The position numbers and the translations under genes were made by a program. Positions 1 through 5,854 of a stretch of 11,395 bases of DNA are shown here, in pieces (the first letter of the stretch is position 1; every line of letters starts with the position of its first letter). The notes below the pieces were generated by a model, which had not been told where the DNA came from, did not search any database, and saw nothing but the letters and a program-made list of their open reading frames with translations. The stretch is taken from NCBI GenBank assembly GCA_040758475.1, contig JBFLVN010000119.1:1-11395 (forward strand), given 5' to 3'. This stretch comes from JBFLVN01 sp040758475 (GTDB taxonomy: Bacteria > JAGRBM01).

Positions 1-1
1 T

Positions 2-229
2 TTTTACCAGCACCCCCGCGTCGAGCGCATGCTCATCAAGTGCCGCAGGATTCTCGAATCCCTTTTCCCGGTCTACCTGGAAAATCCCAAGCTCCTGCCG
101 GCCGCCTACCTGCGGCGGAGCGAAGAGCAGGGCCTTACCCGGGCCGTCTGCGATTACGTGGCGGGGATGACCGACCGCTTCGCCATGGGAGAGTACGAGC
201 GCCTCTTCGAGCCGACTGAGAAGGTGTAG
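2..229 (+). CDS. dgt: dGTPase (deoxyguanosinetriphosphate triphosphohydrolase-like), C-terminal fragment
   Basis: This is the 3' end of a gene whose start lies outside the window; the open frame runs back to base 2 without a stop. The visible 75 residues begin FYQHPRVERM, followed by a helical stretch with RRILESLF, P-x-LLP, and the closing VCDYVAGMTDRFAMGEYERLF. That ending is characteristic of bacterial dGTPase-like HD-domain phosphohydrolases, which cleave dNTPs to deoxynucleoside and triphosphate in the cytoplasm. The HD metal-binding motif itself is not in the window, so the catalytic state cannot be judged. It reads towards arsR, but a 68-bp AT-rich gap with its own promoter and operator separates them, so co-transcription is not needed. 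The family call is fairly secure; the exact substrate is not. Confidence 0.82.
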   Translation, partial: FYQHPRVERMLIKCRRILESLFPVYLENPKLLPAAYLRRSEEQGLTRAVCDYVAGMTDRFAMGEYERLFEPTEKV

Positions 230-263
230 GCCGTTTGCCGCTCGAACGCCCGGCGGCCGCTCA

Positions 264-291
264 TTGCATCTTAATATTCAAATATTAGTAT
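264..291 (+). promoter_or_regulatory. arsR promoter with ArsR-type operator palindrome
   Basis: A perfect inverted repeat, TAATATT-CA-AATATTA, occupies 272-287 in an AT-rich island within GC-rich DNA. It sits between a -35-like TTGCAT (264-269) and a -10-like TAGTAT (286-291; 16-bp spacer), so a bound dimer would block RNA polymerase. ArsR/SmtB-family repressors use AT-rich dyads of this kind and autoregulate, so arsenite-relieved autorepression is the natural inference. The predicted transcript start falls at or next to the arsR ATG. Confidence 0.72.
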
Positions 292-297
292 GTTTGT

Positions 298-660
298 ATG
301 AATGCCGCCGCCGCCATGGACGTCCGGAAGATGTCCCATCTCTTCAAAGCCTTGGGGGATGAGACGCGGCTTCGCATCGTCGCGCTTCTCTCCCACGGCG
401 AGCTTTGCGTGTGCCACCTGCAAGAGGCCCTCGGGCTTTCGCAGCCCAACGCCTCCCGCCAGTTGGCCATTTTGCGGGCAGCTGGAATCGTGGATCACCG
501 CCGGGAGGGCCATTGGGTCTACTACCGGCTGCTCGAACAGGAAGACGCCGATTGCGAGCGCCAGCTTCGGGATTTGGTCCGGGGATTCGCCAAACGAAAC
601 GTGATCCGCCGGGACGTCGAACAACTGCTCAAGGTCCGGGGTCCGGAGACTTGCCGGTGA
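298..660 (+). CDS. arsR: ArsR/SmtB-family metalloregulatory repressor
   Basis: A 120-aa winged-helix repressor. The N-terminal part (about residues 12-34) has the family signature FKALGDETRLRIVALL. It is followed by ELCVCHL, where Cys37 and Cys39 match the arsenite-binding CVC of classical ArsR. The recognition helix is SQPNASRQLAILRAAGIV (48-65) and the wing is REGHWVYYRL (69-78). In the family, As(III) or Sb(III) binding to the CVC thiolates releases the operator. No Shine-Dalgarno is visible before ATG 298 and the predicted transcription start is almost at that codon, so a leaderless mRNA is possible. An in-frame ATG at 316 is the alternative start. The stop codon overlaps the next gene's GTG start by 4 bp, indicating translational coupling with the arsenic channel gene. 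Confidence 0.9.
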   Translation: MNAAAAMDVRKMSHLFKALGDETRLRIVALLSHGELCVCHLQEALGLSQPNASRQLAILRAAGIVDHRREGHWVYYRLLEQEDADCERQLRDLVRGFAKRNVIRRDVEQLLKVRGPETCR

Positions 661-1376
661 ATTCGCCGGAGCTTGCAAAGGCCGGCCTTGGCAGGCGTGC
701 CGTGGCCGAAGCCTTGGGGACGGCCCTGCTCCTTGCCGCCGTCGTGGGTTCGGGGATCATGGGGGAGCGCCTTGCAGGTGGAAATATCGCCATCGCCTTG
801 CTCGCCAATACTTTGGCGACGGGCGCCGCGCTCGTGGTTCTCATCCTGGTATTCGGTGAATTTTCCGGCGCCCATTTCAATCCGGTCGTCAGCTGGATCG
901 AAAGCCTCTCCGGAGCGGGGCCTTGGAAAGACGCCGGGCTCTATGCCGCGGCCCAAGTGCTCGGGGCTTTCGGAGGCGTCGCGGCGGCGCACGCAATGTT
1001 CGGAGAGCCTCTCTTCGCCGCTTCAACCCACGAGCGGGCGGGATTCGCCCAAGCGTTCAGCGAGTTCGTGGCCACCTTTGGCCTCGTCACGACAATCCTT
1101 TGGTGCGCCCGTTTCAGGCCGAAGTCGGTCCCTTTTGCCGTGGGCGCCTATATCACCAGCGCTTACTGGTTTACTGCCTCCACGTCCTTCGCCAATCCCG
1201 CCGTGACGTTGGCGCGTTCGATGACGGACACCTTTTCTGGAATCCGCCCGCTGGACGCTCCGGGGTTTTTGCTGGCCCAGTTCGCGGGCGGCCTTGCCGC
1301 CTGGGGAGCGTTCCGGGGCCTGGCAGCTTCCCGATCCCAAGGGCGGGTCCATCGAAGAGGTCCGGAAAATCCGTGA
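657..1376 (+). CDS. aqpS: AqpS-like aquaglyceroporin (MIP family) of an arsenic operon
   Basis: A 239-aa membrane channel starting at GTG 657 inside the arsR stop (GTGA overlap). Open frame exists upstream, but it lies inside arsR in another frame and is not MIP-like. The protein has six hydrophobic segments and the two half-helix motifs: GAHFNPVVS (Asn75-Pro76-Val77, a variant NPV) and FANPAVTLARS (Asn180-Pro181-Ala182). The residue after the second NPA, normally the selectivity-filter Arg, is Val183, as in the channels of rhizobial arsR-aqpS-arsC operons; this should widen the pore. In those operons AqpS lets As(III), made internally by ArsC, flow out. The last residues, roughly from 224 (SRSQGRVHRRGPENP), are not channel sequence: they are the out-of-frame reading of an arsC remnant. 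Confidence 0.87.
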   Translation: MNSPELAKAGLGRRAVAEALGTALLLAAVVGSGIMGERLAGGNIAIALLANTLATGAALVVLILVFGEFSGAHFNPVVSWIESLSGAGPWKDAGLYAAAQVLGAFGGVAAAHAMFGEPLFAASTHERAGFAQAFSEFVATFGLVTTILWCARFRPKSVPFAVGAYITSAYWFTASTSFANPAVTLARSMTDTFSGIRPLDAPGFLLAQFAGGLAAWGAFRGLAASRSQGRVHRRGPENP

Positions 1377-1458
1377 CGAGATCCAGGTACGCGTGAAAGC
1401 GCTGCTCGGCCGCGAGGGGTGGGCCGGGCCGCTCGATGCAAGGGAGGGACGGCAATGA
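1321..1458 (+). pseudogene. arsC (arsenate reductase, LMW-PTP type) C-terminal remnant
   Basis: The frame starting at 1321 reads LPDPKGGSIEEVRKIRDEIQVRVKALL and ends at TGA 1456-1458. This matches the end of thioredoxin-type ArsC, where LPDPA is followed by a helix of the form vRDEIrxRVxxLL. Nothing upstream in this frame encodes the catalytic P-loop (CX5R) or the rest of the roughly 130-residue fold; upstream bases are the 3' end of the aquaporin in another frame. The simplest reading is an internal deletion joining the end of aqpS to the last codons of arsC. An ancestral aquaporin-ArsC fusion that decayed is the alternative, since such fusions are known in actinobacteria. There is no own start or ribosome-binding site, so it is non-functional as a reductase. 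Confidence 0.66.
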
Positions 1459-2003
1459 AGCGCATTGGAGGAATGTTTCTCTCGTTGATTGCTTTGACGG
1501 GCTGCCAGGGGCCTTCGGGGTCTTCCGGCCCCGAGAGGCCGGAGAAAGACGGCGCGGTCGCCGTTTCAGAAGGTAACTCCTGGCTGCTCTCGGCCGGTTC
1601 CGGCGATGCCCGGTTCGATCTCATCGCCAAGCATTTTCGCGGTTTCGACGTCGCCATGGCCGAAACGGGTTACCGGTACGGGGAGCTTTACTGGGCCGGA
1701 GAGGACCGCAACTGGGGTTATGCGAATTACCAGCTCGGGAAGATTCGGACGGCGATTGCTAACGGCCTCGAACGCCGGCCCAAACGGGCTGCTTCCGCGA
1801 AAATGATCGAAGGCCCGCTGGCGGGCATGGAAGAAGCCATCGCGGCCAAGGACGCGGCGCTCTTCGCCGAGCGCTTCCGTACGCTCACCGCCACCTGCAA
1901 CGCCTGCCATCAGGCGGAGCGAGTGCCGTTCGTGCACGTGCGGCCGCCCCCGGCGCGGGTGTCGCCCGCCGGCCCTCTTCCCGCCGATGGAGGCGCTCCG
2001 TGA
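1455..2003 (+). CDS. Haem-binding lipoprotein with C-terminal CxxCH (cytochrome c class II-like)
   Basis: A 182-aa protein starting at ATG 1455, overlapping the stop of the arsC relic (ATGA). The N-terminus is a lipoprotein signal: MKR, a hydrophobic stretch, then the lipobox LTGC with Cys17 as lipidation site. After a Gly/Ser/Pro-rich linker, residues 52-145 are predicted helical, with a conserved-looking centre (YRYGELYWAGEDRNWGYANYQLGKI, ERRPKRAASA). The haem-attachment motif CNACH lies near the end at Cys148-Cys151-His152. A C-terminal CxxCH after a helical bundle resembles class II cytochromes (c', c-556); Met69 could be the sixth ligand, which is inference. Location would be the outer or inner membrane, facing the periplasm. 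The electron partner and any link to arsenic are unknown. The tail is Pro-rich. Confidence 0.68.
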   Translation: MKRIGGMFLSLIALTGCQGPSGSSGPERPEKDGAVAVSEGNSWLLSAGSGDARFDLIAKHFRGFDVAMAETGYRYGELYWAGEDRNWGYANYQLGKIRTAIANGLERRPKRAASAKMIEGPLAGMEEAIAAKDAALFAERFRTLTATCNACHQAERVPFVHVRPPPARVSPAGPLPADGGAP

Positions 2004-2060
2004 TCCAGTGGGGCCGAGTCCTTCACGCCGTCCGTTGACGGGCGCAAAGCCATTTCAAAC

Positions 2061-2092
2061 AAACAAAAAGGGCGCCCTTGTGGGGCGCCCCT
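2061..2092 (-). terminator. Rho-independent terminator of the SPOR-protein gene
   Basis: The perfect 8-bp arms GGGCGCCC (2070-2077 and 2083-2090) are separated by 5 nt. On the minus strand the hairpin is followed by CTTTTTGTTTGTTTG, a good U-tract. It lies about 20 nt after the stop of the minus-strand gene. On the plus strand the downstream side is CTAAAAA, so the polarity is clearly minus. Confidence 0.85.
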
Positions 2093-2112
2093 AAAAATTC
2101 GCCTCAAGCCGC

Positions 2113-2838
2113 TTATTGCCCGTAAATCTTTTCGAGTTCCGCGTTGCGGGCCTTTTGCTCCCGCTCGGGGATGGCCACGGTGTAGTAGTCGGATACTTCG
2201 CCGTGCTTCATGTCCGTGGCCTGGCCGAACTTTTCGGCATCTTCCCAGCGGGAGAAAACCCCCGCCCGGGCCCGGTAGTACTGGACGCCGTCGACGACCA
2301 TCTGGGACTCGTAGAAGTCCACGGCCGGTTCGGCCTTTTTGAGAAGGTCGAGGAGGCTCTGGGTGTTGGCCCGTTCGGTGTAGGAGCCGAACTGGACCGA
2401 GTAGGCGCCAAAGCCCTGCCGGAGGCGGGCCTGTTCGTCGGGGAGGACGGGCGCGGGTTCGGGAACCACGATCTTCGTGCCCTGGGGGACGAGGGCGACC
2501 CAGGTGCCGGTGGAGTTCTGGAAGAGGTAGCGGACGGCGCTCGGGTTCGCCTTGAAGAGGGCCCACCACTTGGAGGCATCGCCGTAGACGTCCTTGCGGG
2601 CGGCGATCGCCTGGAGGGTGGTGCGCTTGTCGGTCGTAAGATCTTTCACCCGGGCCGGAGCGGCGGCGGCGGGCGCGGCTTCTCCTTCGGGCGGCGCCTC
2701 GGCTACGGGAGGCGGTGCCTCGGGTTGGGGCGGCGCTTCTTCTTCTCCGCCCACGACGAGCATGAGCACGAGGCCCAGGATGAGGAGGGCGCCGACGCCG
2801 CCGACCAAGAGGAAGAGACGCTTTTTCTTTTCGTCCAT
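2113..2838 (-). CDS. SPOR-domain inner-membrane protein with LysM-like segment
   Basis: A 241-aa bitopic membrane protein. The basic N-terminus MDEKKKR and one transmembrane helix (about 8-30) give a cytoplasmic-in, periplasm-out topology. Residues 31-65 are a Pro/Ala/Glu-rich linker. Residues about 73-126 read like a degenerate LysM fold (TTLQAIAARKDVYGDASKWWALFKANP ending LVPQGTKIVVP). Residues 145-222 form a SPOR domain (AYSVQFGSYTERANTQSLLDLLKK through YYRARAGVFSRWEDAEKF). SPOR domains bind denuded septal glycan and LysM binds peptidoglycan, so a role in cell division or envelope maintenance is likely. The start has GGAG six nt upstream. It has its own downstream terminator and shares its direction with the coiled-coil membrane gene upstream, 153 bp away. 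Confidence 0.84.
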   Translation of the reverse strand: MDEKKKRLFLLVGGVGALLILGLVLMLVVGGEEEAPPQPEAPPPVAEAPPEGEAAPAAAAPARVKDLTTDKRTTLQAIAARKDVYGDASKWWALFKANPSAVRYLFQNSTGTWVALVPQGTKIVVPEPAPVLPDEQARLRQGFGAYSVQFGSYTERANTQSLLDLLKKAEPAVDFYESQMVVDGVQYYRARAGVFSRWEDAEKFGQATDMKHGEVSDYYTVAIPEREQKARNAELEKIYGQ

Positions 2839-2991
2839 TGTCTGCTCCGGTTTCTAAAACCGCCCGGGTGTTCTACCGCCGGTGCTCACGATCCCGTGAG
2901 GCTGCTTACATAAGTTCGTGCTGGCGGCTACCGGCCTTTACCACAAAGGGGCCAAATCTGTCTACAACGGAGCGGGCCCTTCGCCCGGCGG

Positions 2992-3468
2992 TCACTTCTT
3001 TCCAGCGGGAGGAGGGGCCGCCGGAGGTTCAGAAGGAGGCGGGGCGGGGGCTTCCTGTTGCGCCCCCGCGCTGGCGGGCGCGGGTTCCTCCCGGCCGGAG
3101 CGGTCAAGGATTTCCACTTTGAGGCGCCGCTCGAGGCCGTCCATCGCTTCGAGATGGGCCCGGGCCTCTTCCTCCAGGCGTTCGAGCCGCAGGAGCGCCT
3201 CTTCCTGGCGCTTGCCGCGGTCCTCGGCCTTGTCGAACAAGGCCGCGAGCGACAGCCACGCCGTGAGGATCAGGCCGGCGCAGGCGAGAGCGAACACCGC
3301 GAAAGCGATCGCGAAGGCCGTGCGCTGGCGCCGCTGGAGTTCCTCGATCTGGCGGGAGAAATCCTCCCGCGCCACGCGCACGTCGACGCGGCTCTCCTCG
3401 CGCAGCCGTTCGAGCACCGGCGCGAGAAGATCGTCCGCCGCGCTGCTTTGCCTGGATTCTTTTGTCAC
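2992..3468 (-). CDS. Hypothetical single-TM coiled-coil protein
   Basis: A 158-aa protein of no family I recognise. The GTG at 3468 is chosen because GGAAG lies 5-6 nt upstream and the preceding in-frame codons (back to a TTG at 3570) encode an Arg/Gly-rich stretch that does not look like protein. Residues 1-48 are charged and helical (DDLLAPVLERLREESRVDVRVAREDF). One transmembrane helix spans about 50-76, followed by a heptad-like charged helix (80-118, EALLRLERLEEEARAHLEAM). The tail is Ala/Pro-rich and unstructured (127-158), ending in GKK. The layout suggests an oligomerising membrane anchor or scaffold. The downstream SPOR gene has the same orientation and a similar Ala/Pro-rich linker, so a shared envelope role is possible but unproven. 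Confidence 0.66.
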   Translation of the reverse strand: MTKESRQSSAADDLLAPVLERLREESRVDVRVAREDFSRQIEELQRRQRTAFAIAFAVFALACAGLILTAWLSLAALFDKAEDRGKRQEEALLRLERLEEEARAHLEAMDGLERRLKVEILDRSGREEPAPASAGAQQEAPAPPPSEPPAAPPPAGKK

Positions 3469-3584
3469 GAGTTCTTCCCGTACGCGCGAGATTCGGCCAA
3501 CTCTTCCGCTCCGCCGCCGAAAATTCCAGCCGTCTCCCCGATCGTACCCGGTGCCGGTAAAATCGAGCAAATCGAAAAAAGTTG

Positions 3585-3612
3585 TTGCAAAGCGCGTGCG
3601 CTTCGGTATAAT
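3585..3612 (+). promoter_or_regulatory. Sigma70-type promoter of the small basic-protein gene
   Basis: A consensus -10 TATAAT (3607-3612) lies 16 bp after TTGCAA (3585-3590). TTGTTG at 3582-3587, with a 19-bp spacer, is a weaker alternative -35. Inside the spacer, AGCGC-GT-GCGCT (3591-3602) is an inverted repeat that could be an operator. This is the best promoter match in the window, about 40 bp before the ATG. Confidence 0.72.
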
Positions 3613-3650
3613 TTTGGAAAATATTTCTTTGTCCGAAAGGAGTATCGTTC

Positions 3651-3767
3651 ATGGCAGCTCGCAAGCGTCGTACATCTGGACGCGGCCGCGCGAAGAAGCG
3701 CGCGGCGAAGAGGAAGACCAAGAAGGCCAAGAAGAAAAAGGCCAAGAAGCGCCGTAAGAAGCGCTAG
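3651..3767 (+). CDS. Very small Lys/Arg-rich (histone-tail-like) protein
   Basis: A 38-codon gene running from ATG 3651 to TAG 3767. It has a strong ribosome-binding site, AAAGGAG, with 8 nt spacing, and a near-consensus promoter upstream. The product has 25 Lys or Arg residues out of 38, no acidic or hydrophobic core residues, and a TSGRGRAKKR segment reminiscent of an AT-hook (lacking the Pro of the RGRP core). The rest is KKAK/KKRR-type low complexity like histone H1 tails or AlgP repeats. It is most likely an unstructured nucleic-acid-binding protein that compacts DNA or binds RNA in the cytoplasm; this is inferred from composition only. Codons are evenly spread (AAG/AAA, CGC/CGT), as for a translated gene. 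The AmmeMemoRadiSam B gene starts 20 bp later, so the two may be co-transcribed. Confidence 0.75.
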   Translation: MAARKRRTSGRGRAKKRAAKRKTKKAKKKKAKKRRKKR

Positions 3768-3787
3768 GTTTTCCTTGACGAGCCCGC

Positions 3788-4600
3788 ATGAGTGACCGGG
3801 CGCCCGCGGTAGCGGGAGCCTTCTACCCCGGCGATCCCCAAGAACTTCTCGGAATGCTCGCCAGCTTCCGGGAAGGGGAAAAGCCGGGAAAGAAGCTCCC
3901 GGTAAAAGCGGTCCTGGTACCTCATGCGGGCTTCGTGTATTCAGGGAAAGTGGCGGCCAAGGTCTACGGCAAGATCGACCCGCCTTCCCTCTGCATTCTC
4001 CTGGGGCCCAACCACACGGGGATGGGCGCCCGGGCCTCCCTCTGGAACAAGGGTTCCTGGCGGACGCCGCTCGGGAGCGTCCCCATCGACGAGGAAGCCG
4101 CCGCCGCGCTCCTCTCCAAGACTAGAATCCTCGAACCCGACGAGCGGGCCCACCGCCGGGAACACTGCCTCGAAGTCCAGCTCCCCTTTCTCCAGGCCAT
4201 CCGGAAAGACCTCCGGATCGTCCCCATCGTCCTCGGGCATCTCTCCCCGGCCGAATGCGAGGCGCTCGCGAGGGAACTGGCGGACTTCGTAAAAGCCTCG
4301 CGGGAGCCGGTTCTCCTCATCTCCTCCTCCGACATGAACCACTACCTCCCCGACCGGGAGAACCGGGCTATCGACAAGATCGCCTTGAAGGAGATCGAAG
4401 CCTTCTCGCCCGAAGGGCTCTACGAGACGGTAGAGCAGAACGACATCAGCATGTGCGGCTACATCCCGACGGCCATCGTCATGCGCGCGGCGAAGGAATT
4501 GGGAGCGAAGCACTCGGAACTCGTGGCCTATGCGACGAGCGCCGAGGCGTTTGGCGACAAGAGCCGGGTGGTGGGTTACGCGGGGGCCCTGTTCTGGTAA
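3788..4600 (+). CDS. amrB: AmmeMemoRadiSam system protein B (MEMO1 family)
   Basis: A 270-aa cytoplasmic protein of the MEMO family, full length from RAPAVAGAFYPGDPQEL to the end. The family's metal-site positions are present: His46 in VPHAGFVYSG, His76 in LLGPNHTG, the SSDMNHY motif (Asp182, His185) and Cys223 in SMCGYIP. The fold is related to extradiol LigB-type dioxygenases. In bacteria and archaea it is usually encoded with an AMMECR1-domain protein and a radical SAM enzyme; neither is in this window, so the set is split or incomplete. The start at ATG 3788 has only a weak upstream GACGAG. The gene begins 20 bp after the tiny basic-protein gene and ends before a bidirectional terminator. 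Confidence 0.93.
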   Translation: MSDRAPAVAGAFYPGDPQELLGMLASFREGEKPGKKLPVKAVLVPHAGFVYSGKVAAKVYGKIDPPSLCILLGPNHTGMGARASLWNKGSWRTPLGSVPIDEEAAAALLSKTRILEPDERAHRREHCLEVQLPFLQAIRKDLRIVPIVLGHLSPAECEALARELADFVKASREPVLLISSSDMNHYLPDRENRAIDKIALKEIEAFSPEGLYETVEQNDISMCGYIPTAIVMRAAKELGAKHSELVAYATSAEAFGDKSRVVGYAGALFW

Positions 4601-4630
4601 GGGTTTCCCGGGCAGTCGCTGGAAATAAAA

Positions 4631-4652
4631 CGGCCCTCCAGGTGGAGGGCCG
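4631..4652. terminator. Bidirectional rho-independent terminator
   Basis: A perfect 9-bp stem, CGGCCCTCC/GGAGGGCCG, with loop AGGT. It is preceded by AAAA (a T-tract on the minus strand) and followed by CTCTGTTTTC. It lies between the stops of two convergent genes (amrB and the CDP-alcohol phosphatidyltransferase) and can serve both. Confidence 0.9.
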
Positions 4653-4676
4653 CTCTGTTTTCGGGAACCGGGACGG

Positions 4677-5528
4677 CTAGCGCTTCTTCTCGCTTTGGGC
4701 GACGGCGGGCTCGCCCGTCAGGGCGGCGGCGTCTTCCTCGGCCTTCTCCTTGTCGAAGGCGTCGTAGACGGCGTTGAATCCCTGGTAGAGCCGCTGGAAG
4801 AAGGTGTACCAGCTCAGCGCCGCGATGACGGCCACGGCCGCGATGAGCAGGTAGTGGACGTCGGCGAACCCGAACTCGACCCCCACGGCCTTTACCAGGG
4901 GATCGAAGAGGGAAGTGATGCAGAGGAGGAAGAGGCGCTCGGGGCGCTGCATGAGGCCTTCCTTGCAGGTGACGCCCATGGCCTCGGCGCGGGCTTTTAC
5001 GTAACTCACCATGAGGGAGCCGAGCAGCGCCGCGATCGGGATGTACATCACGAAGGAGCCTTCGAAGTAGGCGGCGATCCCCATGAACACGGCGGCTTCG
5101 CCCACCCGGTCCAGGACCGCGTCGTAGAAGGCGCCCGATTTGGTCTGCTGGCCGGTGGCCCGGGCCACCCGGCCGTCGAAGGTATCGCAGGTGGCGCCGA
5201 GGATGATGATGTACCCGGCCGTCCCGACGTGCCCCAGGTAATAGAAGCCCGCCGCCACGCAGCTCAGGAGAAACCCCATCGAGCTGATGAGATTCGGCGT
5301 CACGTGGGCCGCGATGAGCGCCCGTTCGACGGGCCCCGTAAACCAGGGCCAGAAATCCCGCAGGGTCGCCCCGAGGACGGCCGTGGTGCGGAACTTCTCG
5401 TCCCGGGTCTTGGTGACATCGATTTTTCCAAGGGCGCGCAGGATCACGAACAGGAGCAGCGATCCCGCGATGAACGCGTTCAGGATGATTAAAGGGATGA
5501 TTGAGAGAGCGACTTCCTTGCTCCACAT
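4677..5528 (-). CDS. CDP-alcohol phosphatidyltransferase family protein
   Basis: A 283-aa integral membrane enzyme. The catalytic signature D-x2-D-G-x2-A-R-x8-G-x3-D-x3-D is intact: Asp115, Asp118, Gly119, Ala122-Arg123, Gly132, Asp136, Asp140. These aspartates bind two metal ions and the CDP-lipid. An extra N-terminal helix (about 8-31) and an amphipathic VTPNLISSMGF segment precede the core. Further membrane helices follow, and GLMQRPER (191-198) is shared with phosphatidylinositol/PgsA-like members. The C-terminus is charged and cytoplasmic. The reaction is transfer of the phosphatidyl group from CDP-diacylglycerol (or a CDP-archaeol-like donor) to an alcohol; glycerol phosphate, inositol phosphate or another acceptor cannot be told from sequence alone. 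The start has AGGAG 9 nt upstream, and the end lies at the shared terminator. Confidence 0.9.
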   Translation of the reverse strand: MWSKEVALSIIPLIILNAFIAGSLLLFVILRALGKIDVTKTRDEKFRTTAVLGATLRDFWPWFTGPVERALIAAHVTPNLISSMGFLLSCVAAGFYYLGHVGTAGYIIILGATCDTFDGRVARATGQQTKSGAFYDAVLDRVGEAAVFMGIAAYFEGSFVMYIPIAALLGSLMVSYVKARAEAMGVTCKEGLMQRPERLFLLCITSLFDPLVKAVGVEFGFADVHYLLIAAVAVIAALSWYTFFQRLYQGFNAVYDAFDKEKAEEDAAALTGEPAVAQSEKKR

Positions 5529-5854
5529 ACCGGAAAATCTCCTAACTGTCTGGTCGGCATCTTGGCCTAGGGTCGGCGTCCTAGAGTGTGAGAAAAATCA
5601 CCGCCCGGCCGTGAAGTGGGGCCCCCGCCCCTGTCATGAGGGCCATAGGTAACCAGACCGTCAAAAGAAGATCAAGAAAAAACTCCCAGGAATTTCAATA
5701 AGTTACAAAAGTGACGGCCCGAATTTGAAGAAAATATGACGCGCCGCGGCGCTTCCAGGGTGAATGCCCTTCACTGTGCCAGGACGTCCAAACCCGTCAC
5801 CTCGCGGCCTCGGAATGACAATCGCTGAGGCATTTCCGGCAAGGAAAAAAAAGC
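5529..5854. other. Intergenic gap between dnaB stop and CDP-alcohol phosphatidyltransferase start
   Basis: No gene is visible in these 326 bases. The gap should carry the minus-strand promoter of the phosphatidyltransferase gene, but I see only weak -35-like TTGATC and TTGACG elements without a convincing -10. A perfect 12-bp palindrome, GCGCCGCGGCGC, lies at 5741-5752. A T8 run just after the dnaB stop on the minus strand has no convincing hairpin before it. Confidence 0.6.

Noticed and set aside
405..656. In-frame N-terminal extension of the aquaporin
   Set aside because: It is a Pro/Arg/Gly-rich reading inside arsR in another frame; the MIP-like sequence begins at GTG 657, which overlaps the arsR stop in the classic coupled way.
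2027..2045. Hairpin CGCCGTC/GACGG(G)CG after the haem lipoprotein as a plus-strand terminator
   Set aside because: It has a bulge and no T-tract, so it is unconvincing.
2116..2913. Plus-strand 265-aa frame opposite the SPOR gene
   Set aside because: It is a Gly/Arg-rich antisense reading of a GC-rich gene, with no domain and no promoter or RBS.
5741..5752. 12-bp palindrome GCGCCGCGGCGC as an operator
   Set aside because: Such GC palindromes are expected in GC-rich DNA, and it is about 210 bp from the nearest gene start.
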